A stretch of DNA of 27,422 bases from Campylobacterales bacterium (GCA_027081495.1 JALWKJ010000017.1:1-27422), one strand, 5' to 3'; counted from the stretch's first letter, positions 14,815 to 22,994 are shown. Program-made: numbers and translations. Notes: generated by a model from the letters alone, not told the origin.

Positions 14815-15669
14815 ATGAATTTGGAAGAGACACTTATGGAAACCGCCGAGGCGACCGAAAAGATGAATAATATTGAATTTGACAACGATACGCTTATAGA
14901 GCTTTCGCTTTTTGATCAAAACAGACTCAAAAATATAAAAATAGCGTTAATTACGGACAATAATGATCTGAGAAAGATGAACTATTATCTTTTTCGGGAT
15001 GTCAGCGATGTAGATCATTATACTATGGACGATCTCGAAGCCGAGGATGTCACGATGCTTGATGATATGGATATAGTCATATATCATAAAAAAGACGACG
15101 ATCTTAAAAACGAAATACTTCACAATATCAAAGCCAAAAATCTTAAAACGAAATTTTTTCTTATAACGGATAAAGAGTATTTGCGGCAAAAAGATATATT
15201 GACAGAGCATATAAACGGCGTTGACAAACTTATGAAAATGGATTTTTTTCTTGAGGATTATATACTCTCGATGGAAAAATATCTTAAAAACAATTTTTAT
15301 TCCAAAAGAGTTTTGGTGCTTGAAGATATGCCGGATGTCGTTTTATACGAAAAAGAGCTTTTTCATAAGCGGGTCGAAAATATACTCTCGCGAAAAATCT
15401 TCTTCTCGCTTTTTAGATACGGTTTTGATTCCGAAATAGATATAGAAGTTTATAACCTAAAAAAGATCGTAAGAGATCATGATAATATATTTATAGATAA
15501 AAAAGAAAAAGAGATCACATTTTTACTATTAAATGTTATTCCCGATTTCGGTAGTAAGATCATCAAAAAAAGAGTGAACAATTTTAGTATAACTCTTCAT
15601 CCGATCGATGCCGTTAGCGCGTTTGACATAGTCTTTGATCAATCTTCCGATAGCGCCGCGGAAGTATAA
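14815..15669 (+). CDS. Protein with degenerate receiver-like fold, under a sigma-54 promoter
   Basis: I do not recognise this 284-residue protein as a named family. After an acidic N-terminal 40 residues, strand pattern IKIALITDNN (41-50), DVDHYTMDDLE, MDIVIYHKK (85-93), TKFFLITDKE (112-121) and VDKLMKMDFF (136-145) follows the beta1-beta5 order of a response-regulator receiver. However, the phosphoacceptor Asp position after strand 3 is Tyr/His (Tyr90, His91), while Lys141 sits where the conserved lysine of strand 5 would be. Residues 165-284 are a second domain with VLVLEDMPDVVLYEKELF and ITFLLLNVIPDFGSKII. No DNA-binding helix-turn-helix is evident. The sigma-54 promoter suggests membership of the flagellar or another RpoN regulon. 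The ATG at 14815 has a good Shine-Dalgarno. Confidence is high that it is a gene and low on function. Confidence 0.7.
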   Translation: MNLEETLMETAEATEKMNNIEFDNDTLIELSLFDQNRLKNIKIALITDNNDLRKMNYYLFRDVSDVDHYTMDDLEAEDVTMLDDMDIVIYHKKDDDLKNEILHNIKAKNLKTKFFLITDKEYLRQKDILTEHINGVDKLMKMDFFLEDYILSMEKYLKNNFYSKRVLVLEDMPDVVLYEKELFHKRVENILSRKIFFSLFRYGFDSEIDIEVYNLKKIVRDHDNIFIDKKEKEITFLLLNVIPDFGSKIIKKRVNNFSITLHPIDAVSAFDIVFDQSSDSAAEV

Positions 15670-15705
15670 TATCGATATAATTGCGTCATATTATCGCAAG
15701 GAGTT

Positions 15706-15825
15706 ATGATGCAATCGATAATGGATATAATCATGACGGCGCTTTTTGTGCTGTTTATGATCTTTATGGTTCGTGGTTTTATGCTTCAGTCGTCAAAAAA
15801 GAACCGAGACAAACTTGACAAATAA
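15706..15825 (+). CDS. 38-39-residue single-pass membrane microprotein
   Basis: An open frame runs ATG ATG ... TAA between the pseudo-receiver gene and glyS. It encodes 39 residues with one hydrophobic, methionine-rich segment (IMDIIMTALFVLFMIFMV, about 5-22) and a basic C-terminal tail ending SSKKNRDKLDK, so the tail should face the cytoplasm. AAGGAG at 15698-15703 lies 5 nt before the second ATG (15709) and only 2 nt before the first, so 15709 is the likelier start (38 residues). Two TATAAT-like boxes lie just upstream (15665-15670, 15676-15681). The clean Shine-Dalgarno, hydrophobic segment and charged tail favour a real gene. Function is unknown; size and topology are like small membrane regulators or subunits. 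Confidence 0.65.
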   Translation: MMQSIMDIIMTALFVLFMIFMVRGFMLQSSKKNRDKLDK

Positions 15826-15879
15826 AGCTGTTTTTACTTCAACTTTGCTAAAATCCCCCAAACTTCTAAAGGATCATAT

Positions 15880-17898
15880 GTGAGAGAATCTTTACTCATC
15901 GAGATCGGGGTTGAAGAGCTGCCCGCGATCCCTTTTTTAAAAGAGTTGCGAAACATCGAGAAAAAATGGCATAAAATACTATGTGATTATAGGCTTGAGA
16001 GCGAGTTTGATTTTTTTTATACGCCTAGACGACTCCTCTTTTTTCATAAAAATTTTTTATTAAAACAGCCCGACTCCAAAGAGGAGTTTTATGGAGCGCC
16101 GTTGAAGATCGCTTATAAAGAGGGAAATCCTACTCCGGCCGCTTACGGGTTTGCGAAAAAGTGCGATATCGAAGTAAAAGATATTCAAAAAGCCGTTAAA
16201 AATTCCCAGGAAGTTCTCTATTATGAAAAAAAGATACCCGGAATCGAATCGAAAAAGCTTTTGGGAGAAATGATAGAAAAATTTCTTTTGAGTCTGGATT
16301 TCGGAAAATCCATGAGATGGGGTAATTGTGAATTTAACTTTATTAGACCTCTAAGGTGGCTTGTTTGCATGATGGCAGATGAAAATGTAGAGTGCGAAGT
16401 TTTTGGCGTAAAGAGCGAAAATAGAACTTTTTTACATAGAAGTCTCGGATACGACAGCGTATCTTTTATCGATCCAAAAGAGTATTTCTCAAAAATGGAA
16501 ACAGGCGGCGTTATTCTCGATAGCGCAAAAAGAGAAAAAAGAGTTTTAAAGCAGTTTGAAACATTGAGTGAAAAAGAGGGGATTAAAATCGATATAGATA
16601 GAGAACTTCTTGACGAGATTGTCGCGATTACGGAATATCCGACTGCGCTTTTGGGCGAGTTTGACGAACATTTTCTAACTTTGCCCGATGAAGTGATTAT
16701 AACTTCTATGAAGGAGCATCAAAGATATTTTCCGGTTTTTAAAGAAGATAAACTTACAAACCGCTTTGTCGTGGTTTCAAACGCTTACTGCAAAGATTTC
16801 TCAAAAATAATAGAAGGAAACCAAAAAGTATTGCGTCCAAGACTAAGCGACGCGCTTTTCTTTTACGAAAACGATTTGAAAAAAGGATTGGACAACCAAG
16901 GACTTAAAAAGATCACTTTTTTAAAAGGTTTGGGCTCAATCTACGAAAAATCGCAAAGAGAGGCTAAAATCGCGGCTTTTTTGCATCAAAAATATAAACT
17001 TCCTCAAAGCGCGGAGCTTTTGGAAAAAACCGTTATGCTCGCAAAAGCCGATCTGTTGAGCGATATGGTATATGAATTTACCGAACTTCAGGCAATCATG
17101 GGGTATTATTACGCAAAAGCCGCCGGTGAAGATAAAGATCTTTGTCTGGGTATAAAAGAGCAGTATCTGCCCGATTCGAAAAAGAGCGATTTGCCTTCAA
17201 GCGATTTTAGCTCCGTCGTTGCGCTTAGCAATAAGCTAGATACGATTTTTTCTCTTTTTAAAGCCGGTATGATCCCAACGGGTACAAAAGATCCTTTCGG
17301 CTTAAGAAGAGCGGCTCTTGGAGTTATCAGGATAACTCTTGAACGCGGTTTTTCATTTGATATAAAAGAAGATGCCGCATTGCTGGCAAAAGATTATAAA
17401 GGCGTTGATCTACAAAAAATCGAAAACTTTTTTATAGAGAGAATTTTAAACTATTTTGATGTAAACGCGTCGGTTATAAACGCCGTGCTTAAAAGCGGCG
17501 AGAGAGAGATCGGCAGGATTTCAAAAAAGATAGCCGCTCTCGAAGAGATCGTAAAATCAAAAAATTTCAAAGAGACCTCCGCTACATTTAAAAGAGTAGC
17601 GAATATCGTAAAAGATATCGATTTGTCTCTTGATTTGAAAGTAGATGAAACCCTTTTGAAAGAGGCGCCCGAAAAGGAGTTATATAGAGTTTTCAAAAAC
17701 GCCGATTCGAAAAATTACGATACTTATAAAGATAGACTCGACGCTCTTTTTGGACTAAAACCGCAAATCGATACTTTTTTCGACAAGGTCATGGTAAATG
17801 TAGATGACGAGGCTCTTAGAAACAATAGAAAAAATTTGATAGCAGGTATTTATAAAGCGTTTAGATCGGTTGCGGAAATCAAAGAGGTTACTCTGTGA
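15880..17898 (+). CDS. glyS: Glycyl-tRNA synthetase beta subunit
   Basis: The 672-residue product is the beta chain of the bacterial alpha2beta2 glycyl-tRNA synthetase, needed for tRNA-Gly binding and aminoacylation. It begins with the typical LLIEIGVEELPA, and contains DFGKSMRWGNCEFNFIRPLRW, VIITSMKEHQRYFPV, LRPRLSDALFFYENDLKKGL and TKDPFGLRRAALGVIRITLE, followed by the C-terminal helical DALR-like region. Length is normal. The start is GTG at 15880 with AAAGGA at 15867-15872; the ATG two bases earlier runs straight into a stop. The catalytic alpha subunit gene glyQ is not in the window; in this lineage glyQ and glyS are commonly apart. TAAAAT at 15849-15854 may be its -10 box. Transcription probably stops at the hairpin over its stop codon. 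Confidence 0.97.
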   Translation: MRESLLIEIGVEELPAIPFLKELRNIEKKWHKILCDYRLESEFDFFYTPRRLLFFHKNFLLKQPDSKEEFYGAPLKIAYKEGNPTPAAYGFAKKCDIEVKDIQKAVKNSQEVLYYEKKIPGIESKKLLGEMIEKFLLSLDFGKSMRWGNCEFNFIRPLRWLVCMMADENVECEVFGVKSENRTFLHRSLGYDSVSFIDPKEYFSKMETGGVILDSAKREKRVLKQFETLSEKEGIKIDIDRELLDEIVAITEYPTALLGEFDEHFLTLPDEVIITSMKEHQRYFPVFKEDKLTNRFVVVSNAYCKDFSKIIEGNQKVLRPRLSDALFFYENDLKKGLDNQGLKKITFLKGLGSIYEKSQREAKIAAFLHQKYKLPQSAELLEKTVMLAKADLLSDMVYEFTELQAIMGYYYAKAAGEDKDLCLGIKEQYLPDSKKSDLPSSDFSSVVALSNKLDTIFSLFKAGMIPTGTKDPFGLRRAALGVIRITLERGFSFDIKEDAALLAKDYKGVDLQKIENFFIERILNYFDVNASVINAVLKSGEREIGRISKKIAALEEIVKSKNFKETSATFKRVANIVKDIDLSLDLKVDETLLKEAPEKELYRVFKNADSKNYDTYKDRLDALFGLKPQIDTFFDKVMVNVDDEALRNNRKNLIAGIYKAFRSVAEIKEVTL

Positions 17899-17919
17899 TT
17901 TCCGATAAACCTCTTTTTT
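17881..17919 (+). terminator. Intrinsic terminator spanning the glyS stop codon
   Basis: AAAGAGGTT (17881-17889) pairs perfectly with AACCTCTTT (17908-17916) and is followed by more T residues to 17919. The glyS TGA (17896-17898) lies in the 18-nt loop. The left arm encodes the last residues of GlyS. Confidence 0.6.
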
Positions 17920-17980
17920 AGATAAACTTCACTAAAATGGTATGATTTATTTTATATGAATATGGAGCTTTTATAAAGAA

Positions 17981-19333
17981 ATGAAAAACAGAAAATTAGC
18001 GGCTATCGGATTTTTATCAACGATTCTTGGTGCAACACTACTTGTAAATACGCCGATGATGGCAAAAAGCGGTGAAAAACTTCAAACAAAAATTTCGCAA
18101 GATCGACTTAACGCTTTGGCAAAATATACCAAAGTCATACAGTCGATAGAGCAGTATTATGTCGATGAAACGAATATTACCGATATCGTCGATAAATCTT
18201 TAGAGGGTCTTTTGGCAAATCTAGACGCTCACTCGTCGTTTATGAATACCAAAAAATTTAAAGACATGAAGATTCAGACGGAGGGAGAGTTCGGAGGTTT
18301 GGGTATAACCGTCGGCATGCGCGACGGAGCGCTTACGGTTATATCTCCGATCGAGGGTACTCCCGCGGACAAAGCCGGTCTTAAATCCGAAGATATCATA
18401 CTTAAAATCAACGATCAGTCAACTTTAAACATGACGATAGACGAAGCGGTTTCTATCATGAGAGGCAAACCGGGAACTCCCATAGAGCTAACTATCGTAA
18501 GAAAAGAGGAACCCAAACCGATCGTGGTTAAGATCATAAGGGATATTATCAAAATCGACTCCGTATATACGAAAAAGATCGAAGATACGGATATTTTATA
18601 TCTAAGAGTAACGAGTTTCGATAAAAAAGTCGTAAAAGATGTCAAAAAGGCGCTTGAGAAAAATAGAGGAAAAATAAAAGGTATAGTTCTTGATCTTAGA
18701 AACAATCCCGGAGGACTTTTAAATCAAGCCGTAGGACTTGTCGATCTTTTTGTAGATGAAGGTATTATCGTTTCGCAAAAAGGAAGAATAAAAAGCGAAA
18801 ATCAGGTTTACAGCGCTACAAAACCCGGAACTTTCAAAAAAATACCGATAGTCGTTCTCATTAACGGAGGAAGCGCGAGCGCGAGCGAAATCGTCAGCGG
18901 CGCTCTTCAAGACCATAAACGAGCCATACTCGTCGGGCAAAAGAGTTTTGGAAAAGGAAGCGTTCAGGTCATCATGCCAATCGGTAACGACGAGGCGCTA
19001 AGACTTACCGTCGCTAGATATTACCTTCCAAGCGGACGGACGATACAAGCCGAGGGAGTCGAACCTGATATCGAAGTGTTTCCCGGAGAGGTCAAAGTAA
19101 TCAAAGATGAATTTTCGATCAAAGAAAAAGATTTGAAAAAACATCTAGCCGGCGAACTTGAAAAGATAAACGGTTCGAAGAAAAAAGATAAAAAGACGGA
19201 AAAAGAGAAGAAAAAAGATAAAAAGATTATCTTAAAAGAGGATATTTTAAAAGACAATCAGCTAAAAACGGCTATAGATACGCTAAAAGTTCTTCAAATT
19301 ACGGAGGGTATGACAAAGGAGAAGAAAAAATGA
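17981..19333 (+). CDS. ctpA: Carboxy-terminal processing protease (S41 family, CtpA/Prc type)
   Basis: A 450-residue exported serine protease. It has an N-terminal membrane or signal segment (about 6-28), a helical region, a PDZ domain (about 100-185, starting GEFGGLGITV) and the S41 catalytic domain with LDLRNNPGGLL (237-247), the nucleophile in GSASASEI (Ser300) and the general base in KSFGKGSVQ (Lys325, 25 residues on, as in E. coli Prc). A Lys/Glu-rich, probably disordered tail (about 390-425) contains a duplicated KKKDKK block. Such proteases trim or degrade periplasmic proteins from the C-terminus. The gene overlaps purC by 4 nt (ATGA). ctpA before purC is an order I recall from C. jejuni. 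A TATGAT box at 17941-17946 may be the operon promoter; the Shine-Dalgarno is weak. Confidence 0.93.
   Translation: MKNRKLAAIGFLSTILGATLLVNTPMMAKSGEKLQTKISQDRLNALAKYTKVIQSIEQYYVDETNITDIVDKSLEGLLANLDAHSSFMNTKKFKDMKIQTEGEFGGLGITVGMRDGALTVISPIEGTPADKAGLKSEDIILKINDQSTLNMTIDEAVSIMRGKPGTPIELTIVRKEEPKPIVVKIIRDIIKIDSVYTKKIEDTDILYLRVTSFDKKVVKDVKKALEKNRGKIKGIVLDLRNNPGGLLNQAVGLVDLFVDEGIIVSQKGRIKSENQVYSATKPGTFKKIPIVVLINGGSASASEIVSGALQDHKRAILVGQKSFGKGSVQVIMPIGNDEALRLTVARYYLPSGRTIQAEGVEPDIEVFPGEVKVIKDEFSIKEKDLKKHLAGELEKINGSKKKDKKTEKEKKKDKKIILKEDILKDNQLKTAIDTLKVLQITEGMTKEKKK
19177..19226 (+). repeat. Two 20-bp direct repeats in the ctpA tail
   Basis: Identical 20-nt copies at 19177-19196 and 19207-19226, 30 bp apart in phase with the reading frame, encode the repeated lysine-rich block (KKKDKK). 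They look like an in-frame duplication that lengthened the disordered C-terminal tail. Confidence 0.8.
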
Positions 19334-20046
19334 ATAAAAAGGAGCTTCTGTACGAAGGAAAGGCGAAAAAGCTCTATGCTACCGAAGATCCGGATTTGTT
19401 AATAGCCGAGTTCAAAGACGATCTGACGGCTTTTAACGCCCAAAAAAAAGGGAGCGAAAGCGGAAAAGGGGCTTTAAACTGTCAAATAAGCTCGCGTCTT
19501 TATGAGCTTCTTGAAAAAAACGGCATAAAAACACATCTGATAAAAACACTCGATGAAAATCATCAACTCGTTAAAAAGGTAGAGATCATTCCAATCGAGG
19601 TGGTCGTAAGAAATACCGCTACGGGTTCTTTAAGTAAAAGATTGGGTATTAAGGAGGCGCTTAAACTTCCTTTCACGCTTGTAGAGTTTTATCTCAAAGA
19701 CGACGATTTGAACGATCCGATCATTTGTGAAGAGCATTGTTTGATCTTAAATCTCGTCAAAGATAAAGAGACTCTGCATTTACTCAAAGAAAGAGCGAAA
19801 AAAATAAATTCGGTTTTAAAAGAGTTCTTTAGTCAAAGAGGGCTCGATCTTATCGATTTTAAAGTAGAATTCGGTATAGATAAAGAGGGTGAAATAGTTT
19901 TAAGCGACGAGATCAGCCCCGATAGCTGTAGATTTTGGGATATGGATACCGGAGAGAAAATGGATAAAGACAGATTTCGTCAAAATCTCGGAAATGTAAA
20001 AGTAGCCTATGAAGAAGTGTTAAAAAGAGTTCTTGAGGAGAAGTGA
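19330..20046 (+). CDS. purC: Phosphoribosylaminoimidazole-succinocarboxamide (SAICAR) synthase
   Basis: The 238-residue enzyme joins aspartate to carboxy-aminoimidazole ribotide using ATP, step eight of purine synthesis. Family signatures are LLYEGKAKKLYATED at the N-terminus, IAEFKDDLTAFNAQKKG with the ATP-site residues, the signature EVVVRNTATGSLSKRLG, and LSDEISPDSCRFWD near the C-terminus. Length is typical for the bacterial enzyme. Its ATG overlaps the ctpA stop (ATGA), and its own TGA directly abuts the GTG start of purS, so the genes are read as one coupled unit. No purine riboswitch or PurR-like operator is evident upstream, where ctpA precedes it. Confidence 0.97.
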   Translation: MNKKELLYEGKAKKLYATEDPDLLIAEFKDDLTAFNAQKKGSESGKGALNCQISSRLYELLEKNGIKTHLIKTLDENHQLVKKVEIIPIEVVVRNTATGSLSKRLGIKEALKLPFTLVEFYLKDDDLNDPIICEEHCLILNLVKDKETLHLLKERAKKINSVLKEFFSQRGLDLIDFKVEFGIDKEGEIVLSDEISPDSCRFWDMDTGEKMDKDRFRQNLGNVKVAYEEVLKRVLEEK

Positions 20047-20289
20047 GTGAGAGCGATCGTAAATATTCAGTTAAAAGAGGGAGTTTTGGATCCTCAGGGA
20101 AAAGCCGTTCATCATGCTTTAGGCGCTTTGGGATTTAAAAGCGTTCAAAATGTTCGAATAGGCAAGCAGGTATTGCTGGATCTGGATCAAAACGATGAAA
20201 ACGAAGCGAAAGAAGAAGTCGAAAAAATGTGCGAAGAGCTTCTGGCAAATACCGTCATAGAAGATTATACTATAGAGATAATTTCATGA
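20047..20289 (+). CDS. purS: Phosphoribosylformylglycinamidine synthase subunit PurS
   Basis: An 80-residue small subunit of the three-part FGAM synthase (PurS, PurQ, PurL), which converts FGAR to FGAM with glutamine. The pattern VNIQLKEGVLDPQGKAVHHAL, then GFKSVQNVRIGKQVLLDLD and a C-terminal VIEDYTIEII is standard for PurS. The start is GTG at 20047, with no gap after the purC stop. The stop overlaps the purQ ATG (ATGA), matching the need for matched amounts of the two subunits. PurL, the large catalytic subunit, is not in the window. Confidence 0.95.
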   Translation: MRAIVNIQLKEGVLDPQGKAVHHALGALGFKSVQNVRIGKQVLLDLDQNDENEAKEEVEKMCEELLANTVIEDYTIEIIS

Positions 20290-20957
20290 GAGTCGCCATT
20301 GTCGTATTTCCCGGTACAAACTGCGACTACGATACAAAGTATGCTTGCGATTTGGCCGGTGTTTCAAGCGCTTTTATATGGCATAAAGAGACAAAAATCC
20401 CGAAAAATTGCGATCTTATTATCCTGCCGGGCGGTTTTAGTTACGGAGACGCGTTAAGAAGCGGCTCTATCGCTAGATTTTCTCCCGTTATGAACGCCGT
20501 TATAGATTTTGCAAACAGAGGGGGAAGAGTGCTTGGAATTTGTAACGGATTTCAGATACTTCTTGAATCGGGACTTTTGCCGGGCGCTATGAAAAGAAAC
20601 GAAAATCTCCATTTCGTATCGAAATTTCACCATATAAAGGTTGTAAACGCCAACAATGATTTTCTAAAACTCTTAAATACAAACGATATATTAAATATTC
20701 CCATAGCTCATGGTGAAGGGAACTATTATGTCGATAGCGAAACATTAAAATCTCTTTACGACAACGAGCAGGTTTTACTTACATATTGCGATCGAAACGG
20801 CGAAGTTTTAAATCCCAACGGCTCAATCGATGCGATTGCGGGAATTTGCAATAAGGAAAAAAATGTTTACGCGCTTATGCCTCATCCCGAGCGGGCGATG
20901 GAGAAGCTTTTGGGATCCGATGACGGCGTCAGTATGATGAAGGGTTTTTTTAGTTGA
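20286..20957 (+). CDS. purQ: Phosphoribosylformylglycinamidine synthase, glutaminase subunit PurQ
   Basis: A 223-residue class I glutamine amidotransferase that supplies ammonia to PurL. It starts MRVAIVVFPGTNCDYD, has LPGGFSYGDALRSG (oxyanion region, 47-60), the nucleophile elbow GICNGFQ with Cys86, and the catalytic pair His200 and Glu202 in MPHPER. The reading frame is open from 20229, but the true start is the ATG at 20286: it overlaps the purS stop as ATGA and gives the conserved N-terminus. Its TGA overlaps the TTG start of the next gene by 3 nt. Confidence 0.96.
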   Translation: MRVAIVVFPGTNCDYDTKYACDLAGVSSAFIWHKETKIPKNCDLIILPGGFSYGDALRSGSIARFSPVMNAVIDFANRGGRVLGICNGFQILLESGLLPGAMKRNENLHFVSKFHHIKVVNANNDFLKLLNTNDILNIPIAHGEGNYYVDSETLKSLYDNEQVLLTYCDRNGEVLNPNGSIDAIAGICNKEKNVYALMPHPERAMEKLLGSDDGVSMMKGFFS

Positions 20958-22321
20958 TTTTTAGATCGTTATTTTTACTGTTTGCTCTTGTGATCGCTTC
21001 AAATAACTTATACGGAGGATTATTCGATTCTATTTTCGGCTCTAATGATCAGAAAAAAAGCGATATAGTCATTGAAGAATCAGAACCAATTCCTTCCGAT
21101 GAAGAGATAACTAATCCGAGAAACCCTGAAAATGTAATGGTGGAAGAAGAGACGATAAGCGCCGACGAGTATCTTGACAGCAGTAGTGAAGACGAAAAGA
21201 TATTTGAAGACGCTTCGGCTGACGATAATGACAATAATGTCGATGTCGTCGAAGAAAAGGCTATAAGCGACGATGAAGATTTTTCTTCCGAGACTTTCGA
21301 TCAAGAGAGCGACCCGTTTATAAAAGAGCGAAATATTTTACTCTCATTTGCAAAAAAACCGGATAAAGTGTATCTTTTACAACATTTTAAAGTCGATATA
21401 AAAGCTCTTATTCCTCAGACAAATATTAAAGCCATAGCGACCGATTTTATCGGCGGCAAGGATTTTAAGGTTTTAAACCGCGACAGCCAATGGTTAAAGA
21501 CGGGTGAAAACAGTTATGAGAATAGTTTTTATTTTAAGTTATTGACTCCCGCGGCGAAACTTCCGAATATAAAAGTTACGAATCAGACGCAAAACGGCGG
21601 TGTGAGAAGCGAAATTTTAAAACCTTTTGCGCCTAAAATCGTTAAGTTGAGAGAAGATGAGCTTTTTTGTAAAGTTATAGCAAAAAATTTGGAAGTTTTA
21701 CATCATCAAGAGAGAAAATACGATGAAAACGCGAATATCATCGTTTTGGAGATCAATGCGACATTAGGCAATCTTGAAGACTTTCATATTCCCGTGGCTT
21801 TAAGAGAGGGGATCGATCAGTTAAAAGAGAATTTGACTAAACAGAAAATATTTTATTTTGCGATTGTTCCTAATGTAAAAAAGAGATTTAAATTTAAATA
21901 TTTTAATCTCTCAAGAAATCGTTATGAAGTCATTTCATTTGATATAAAACCGATAGATACGAAGATAAGCACCCATACGGAGTTAAACCCTCAAAAAAAC
22001 AAATATATACTCTATAAAGTCGTGTTTTTGATAGCGATGGCTCTGTTATTCGTGCTTTTGTTTATAAAGTATCGAAAATATTATCTTCTTTTTATCGCTC
22101 TTTTGTTTATCGCTCTTTTGTCGTTTGTTCAGATGCCCATTACCAAAGCAAAACTTCCGGCGGGGTCGGCTCTTAGGATTTTGCCGATGTCAAACTCTAC
22201 CGTATTTTTTAGAACGAAAATTCCGCTTGAAGTAGATATACTTCTAAAAAAAGAGAAATATACGAAAGTTTTATTGCCAAATAAAAAAATCGGATGGGTA
22301 AACAATGAAGATATTAGGTAG
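20954..22321 (+). CDS. Exported membrane protein with acidic linker and C-terminal SH3-like domain
   Basis: The 455-residue product has an N-terminal signal segment (about 1-20), a very acidic, Ser/Asp/Glu-rich linker (about 37-121), a predicted periplasmic globular part (about 125-345), two adjacent membrane helices (about 352-371 and 375-392) and a C-terminal segment (398-455) resembling a bacterial SH3 domain, with PAGSALRILP and the ending IGWVNNEDI. I know no function; from memory a hypothetical gene of this kind sits between purQ and plsC in C. jejuni too (Cj0515), so it is a conserved Campylobacterota envelope protein. The start is TTG at 20954, overlapping the purQ TGA; it restores the signal peptide. 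The 17-nt overlap with plsC indicates coupling. The helix pair is partly encoded by a 15-bp tandem repeat. Confidence 0.75.
   Translation: MIFRSLFLLFALVIASNNLYGGLFDSIFGSNDQKKSDIVIEESEPIPSDEEITNPRNPENVMVEEETISADEYLDSSSEDEKIFEDASADDNDNNVDVVEEKAISDDEDFSSETFDQESDPFIKERNILLSFAKKPDKVYLLQHFKVDIKALIPQTNIKAIATDFIGGKDFKVLNRDSQWLKTGENSYENSFYFKLLTPAAKLPNIKVTNQTQNGGVRSEILKPFAPKIVKLREDELFCKVIAKNLEVLHHQERKYDENANIIVLEINATLGNLEDFHIPVALREGIDQLKENLTKQKIFYFAIVPNVKKRFKFKYFNLSRNRYEVISFDIKPIDTKISTHTELNPQKNKYILYKVVFLIAMALLFVLLFIKYRKYYLLFIALLFIALLSFVQMPITKAKLPAGSALRILPMSNSTVFFRTKIPLEVDILLKKEKYTKVLLPNKKIGWVNNEDIR
22091..22120 (+). repeat. Perfect 15-bp tandem duplication in a membrane helix
   Basis: Two identical adjacent 15-nt units (22091-22105 and 22106-22120) encode FIALL-FIALL in the second membrane helix of the SH3-like protein. 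In frame, it lengthens or completes the helix without a shift. Confidence 0.9.
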
Positions 22322-22994
22322 GTTAAAAGCGATATGGGTATCGTTTGAATTTTTTACGACTGTAACCGTCGTCATATTTTTGATGCGTTTGTTTAATTCA
22401 AAGCAGTGGCAGATCAGAAGAGCTTGGGCGAAGATGCAGTCTTATTTAACCGGCTACGATCTTGAGATAGTAGGTAAGCCCGATCCCGATACGGAGCTTT
22501 TATTGTTAAATCATCAAAGCTTGCTCGATATTATCATCTTGGACGCCAGTTTTCCCAAAGATATATGCTGGGTGGCGAAAAAAGAGATAGCCGACATGCC
22601 CTTTTTCGGTCAAATTTTGACTCTTCCTAAAATGATTATAATCGATAGAGAGAGTAAAAAATCATTGGTGAAACTTGTGGCTCAAGCTAAAGAAAAATTA
22701 CAAGAGGGCAGGGTTGTCGCGATGTTTCCCGAAGGCACCAGAGGAGACGGTAAAAAGCTGCTTCCTTTTAAAATGGGCGCGAAACTTCTCGCTTCAAAGC
22801 TTGATCTTAAAATCCAGCCCGCGGTTATAGTAAATACAAGGCAAATTTTAGATTCTTTAAACTTTACCGCAAAATCGGGGAGAGTGAAGATAATATACCT
22901 CGATCCCGTATATCCTAAAGAAGATAAAGAGTGGTTTTCAAAACTTCATGAAAAAATGCAAGAAGTAATCGATAAAGAAACTAAGGGTAGTTGA
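22305..22994 (+). CDS. plsC: 1-acyl-sn-glycerol-3-phosphate acyltransferase
   Basis: The 229-residue enzyme adds the second acyl chain to lysophosphatidic acid in phospholipid synthesis at the inner membrane. The acyltransferase motifs are complete: NHQSLLD (HX4D, His70 and Asp75), the substrate-binding FPEGTRG (141-147), and a hydrophobic N-terminal anchor (about 10-28). Length fits PlsC. The ATG at 22305 is inside the end of the previous gene (17-nt overlap), so translation is coupled. It is the last gene of the ctpA-pur-plsC unit: a hairpin with a T-rich tail spans its stop. From memory C. jejuni has crcB next; here htpG follows directly under its own promoter. Confidence 0.93.
   Translation: MKILGRLKAIWVSFEFFTTVTVVIFLMRLFNSKQWQIRRAWAKMQSYLTGYDLEIVGKPDPDTELLLLNHQSLLDIIILDASFPKDICWVAKKEIADMPFFGQILTLPKMIIIDRESKKSLVKLVAQAKEKLQEGRVVAMFPEGTRGDGKKLLPFKMGAKLLASKLDLKIQPAVIVNTRQILDSLNFTAKSGRVKIIYLDPVYPKEDKEWFSKLHEKMQEVIDKETKGS

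Noticed and set aside
14947..15210. 87-codon leftward open frame inside the pseudo-receiver gene
   Set aside because: Antisense shadow rich in Ile/Phe/Lys with no ribosome-binding site; the plus-strand gene has a promoter and a Shine-Dalgarno.
15878..15883. ATGTGA start-stop element before glyS
   Set aside because: A one-codon frame overlapping the GTG start is most simply chance; the GTG has a well-placed Shine-Dalgarno.
19177..19226. Spaced 20-bp direct repeats as a CRISPR array or binding-site pair
   Set aside because: Only two copies, in phase with the ctpA frame and encoding a low-complexity lysine-rich tail.
20229..20285. A longer purQ start at 20229 adding 19 residues
   Set aside because: The added residues are basic and unlike PurQ. 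The ATG at 20286 overlaps the purS stop as ATGA and begins the conserved MRVAIVVFPG.
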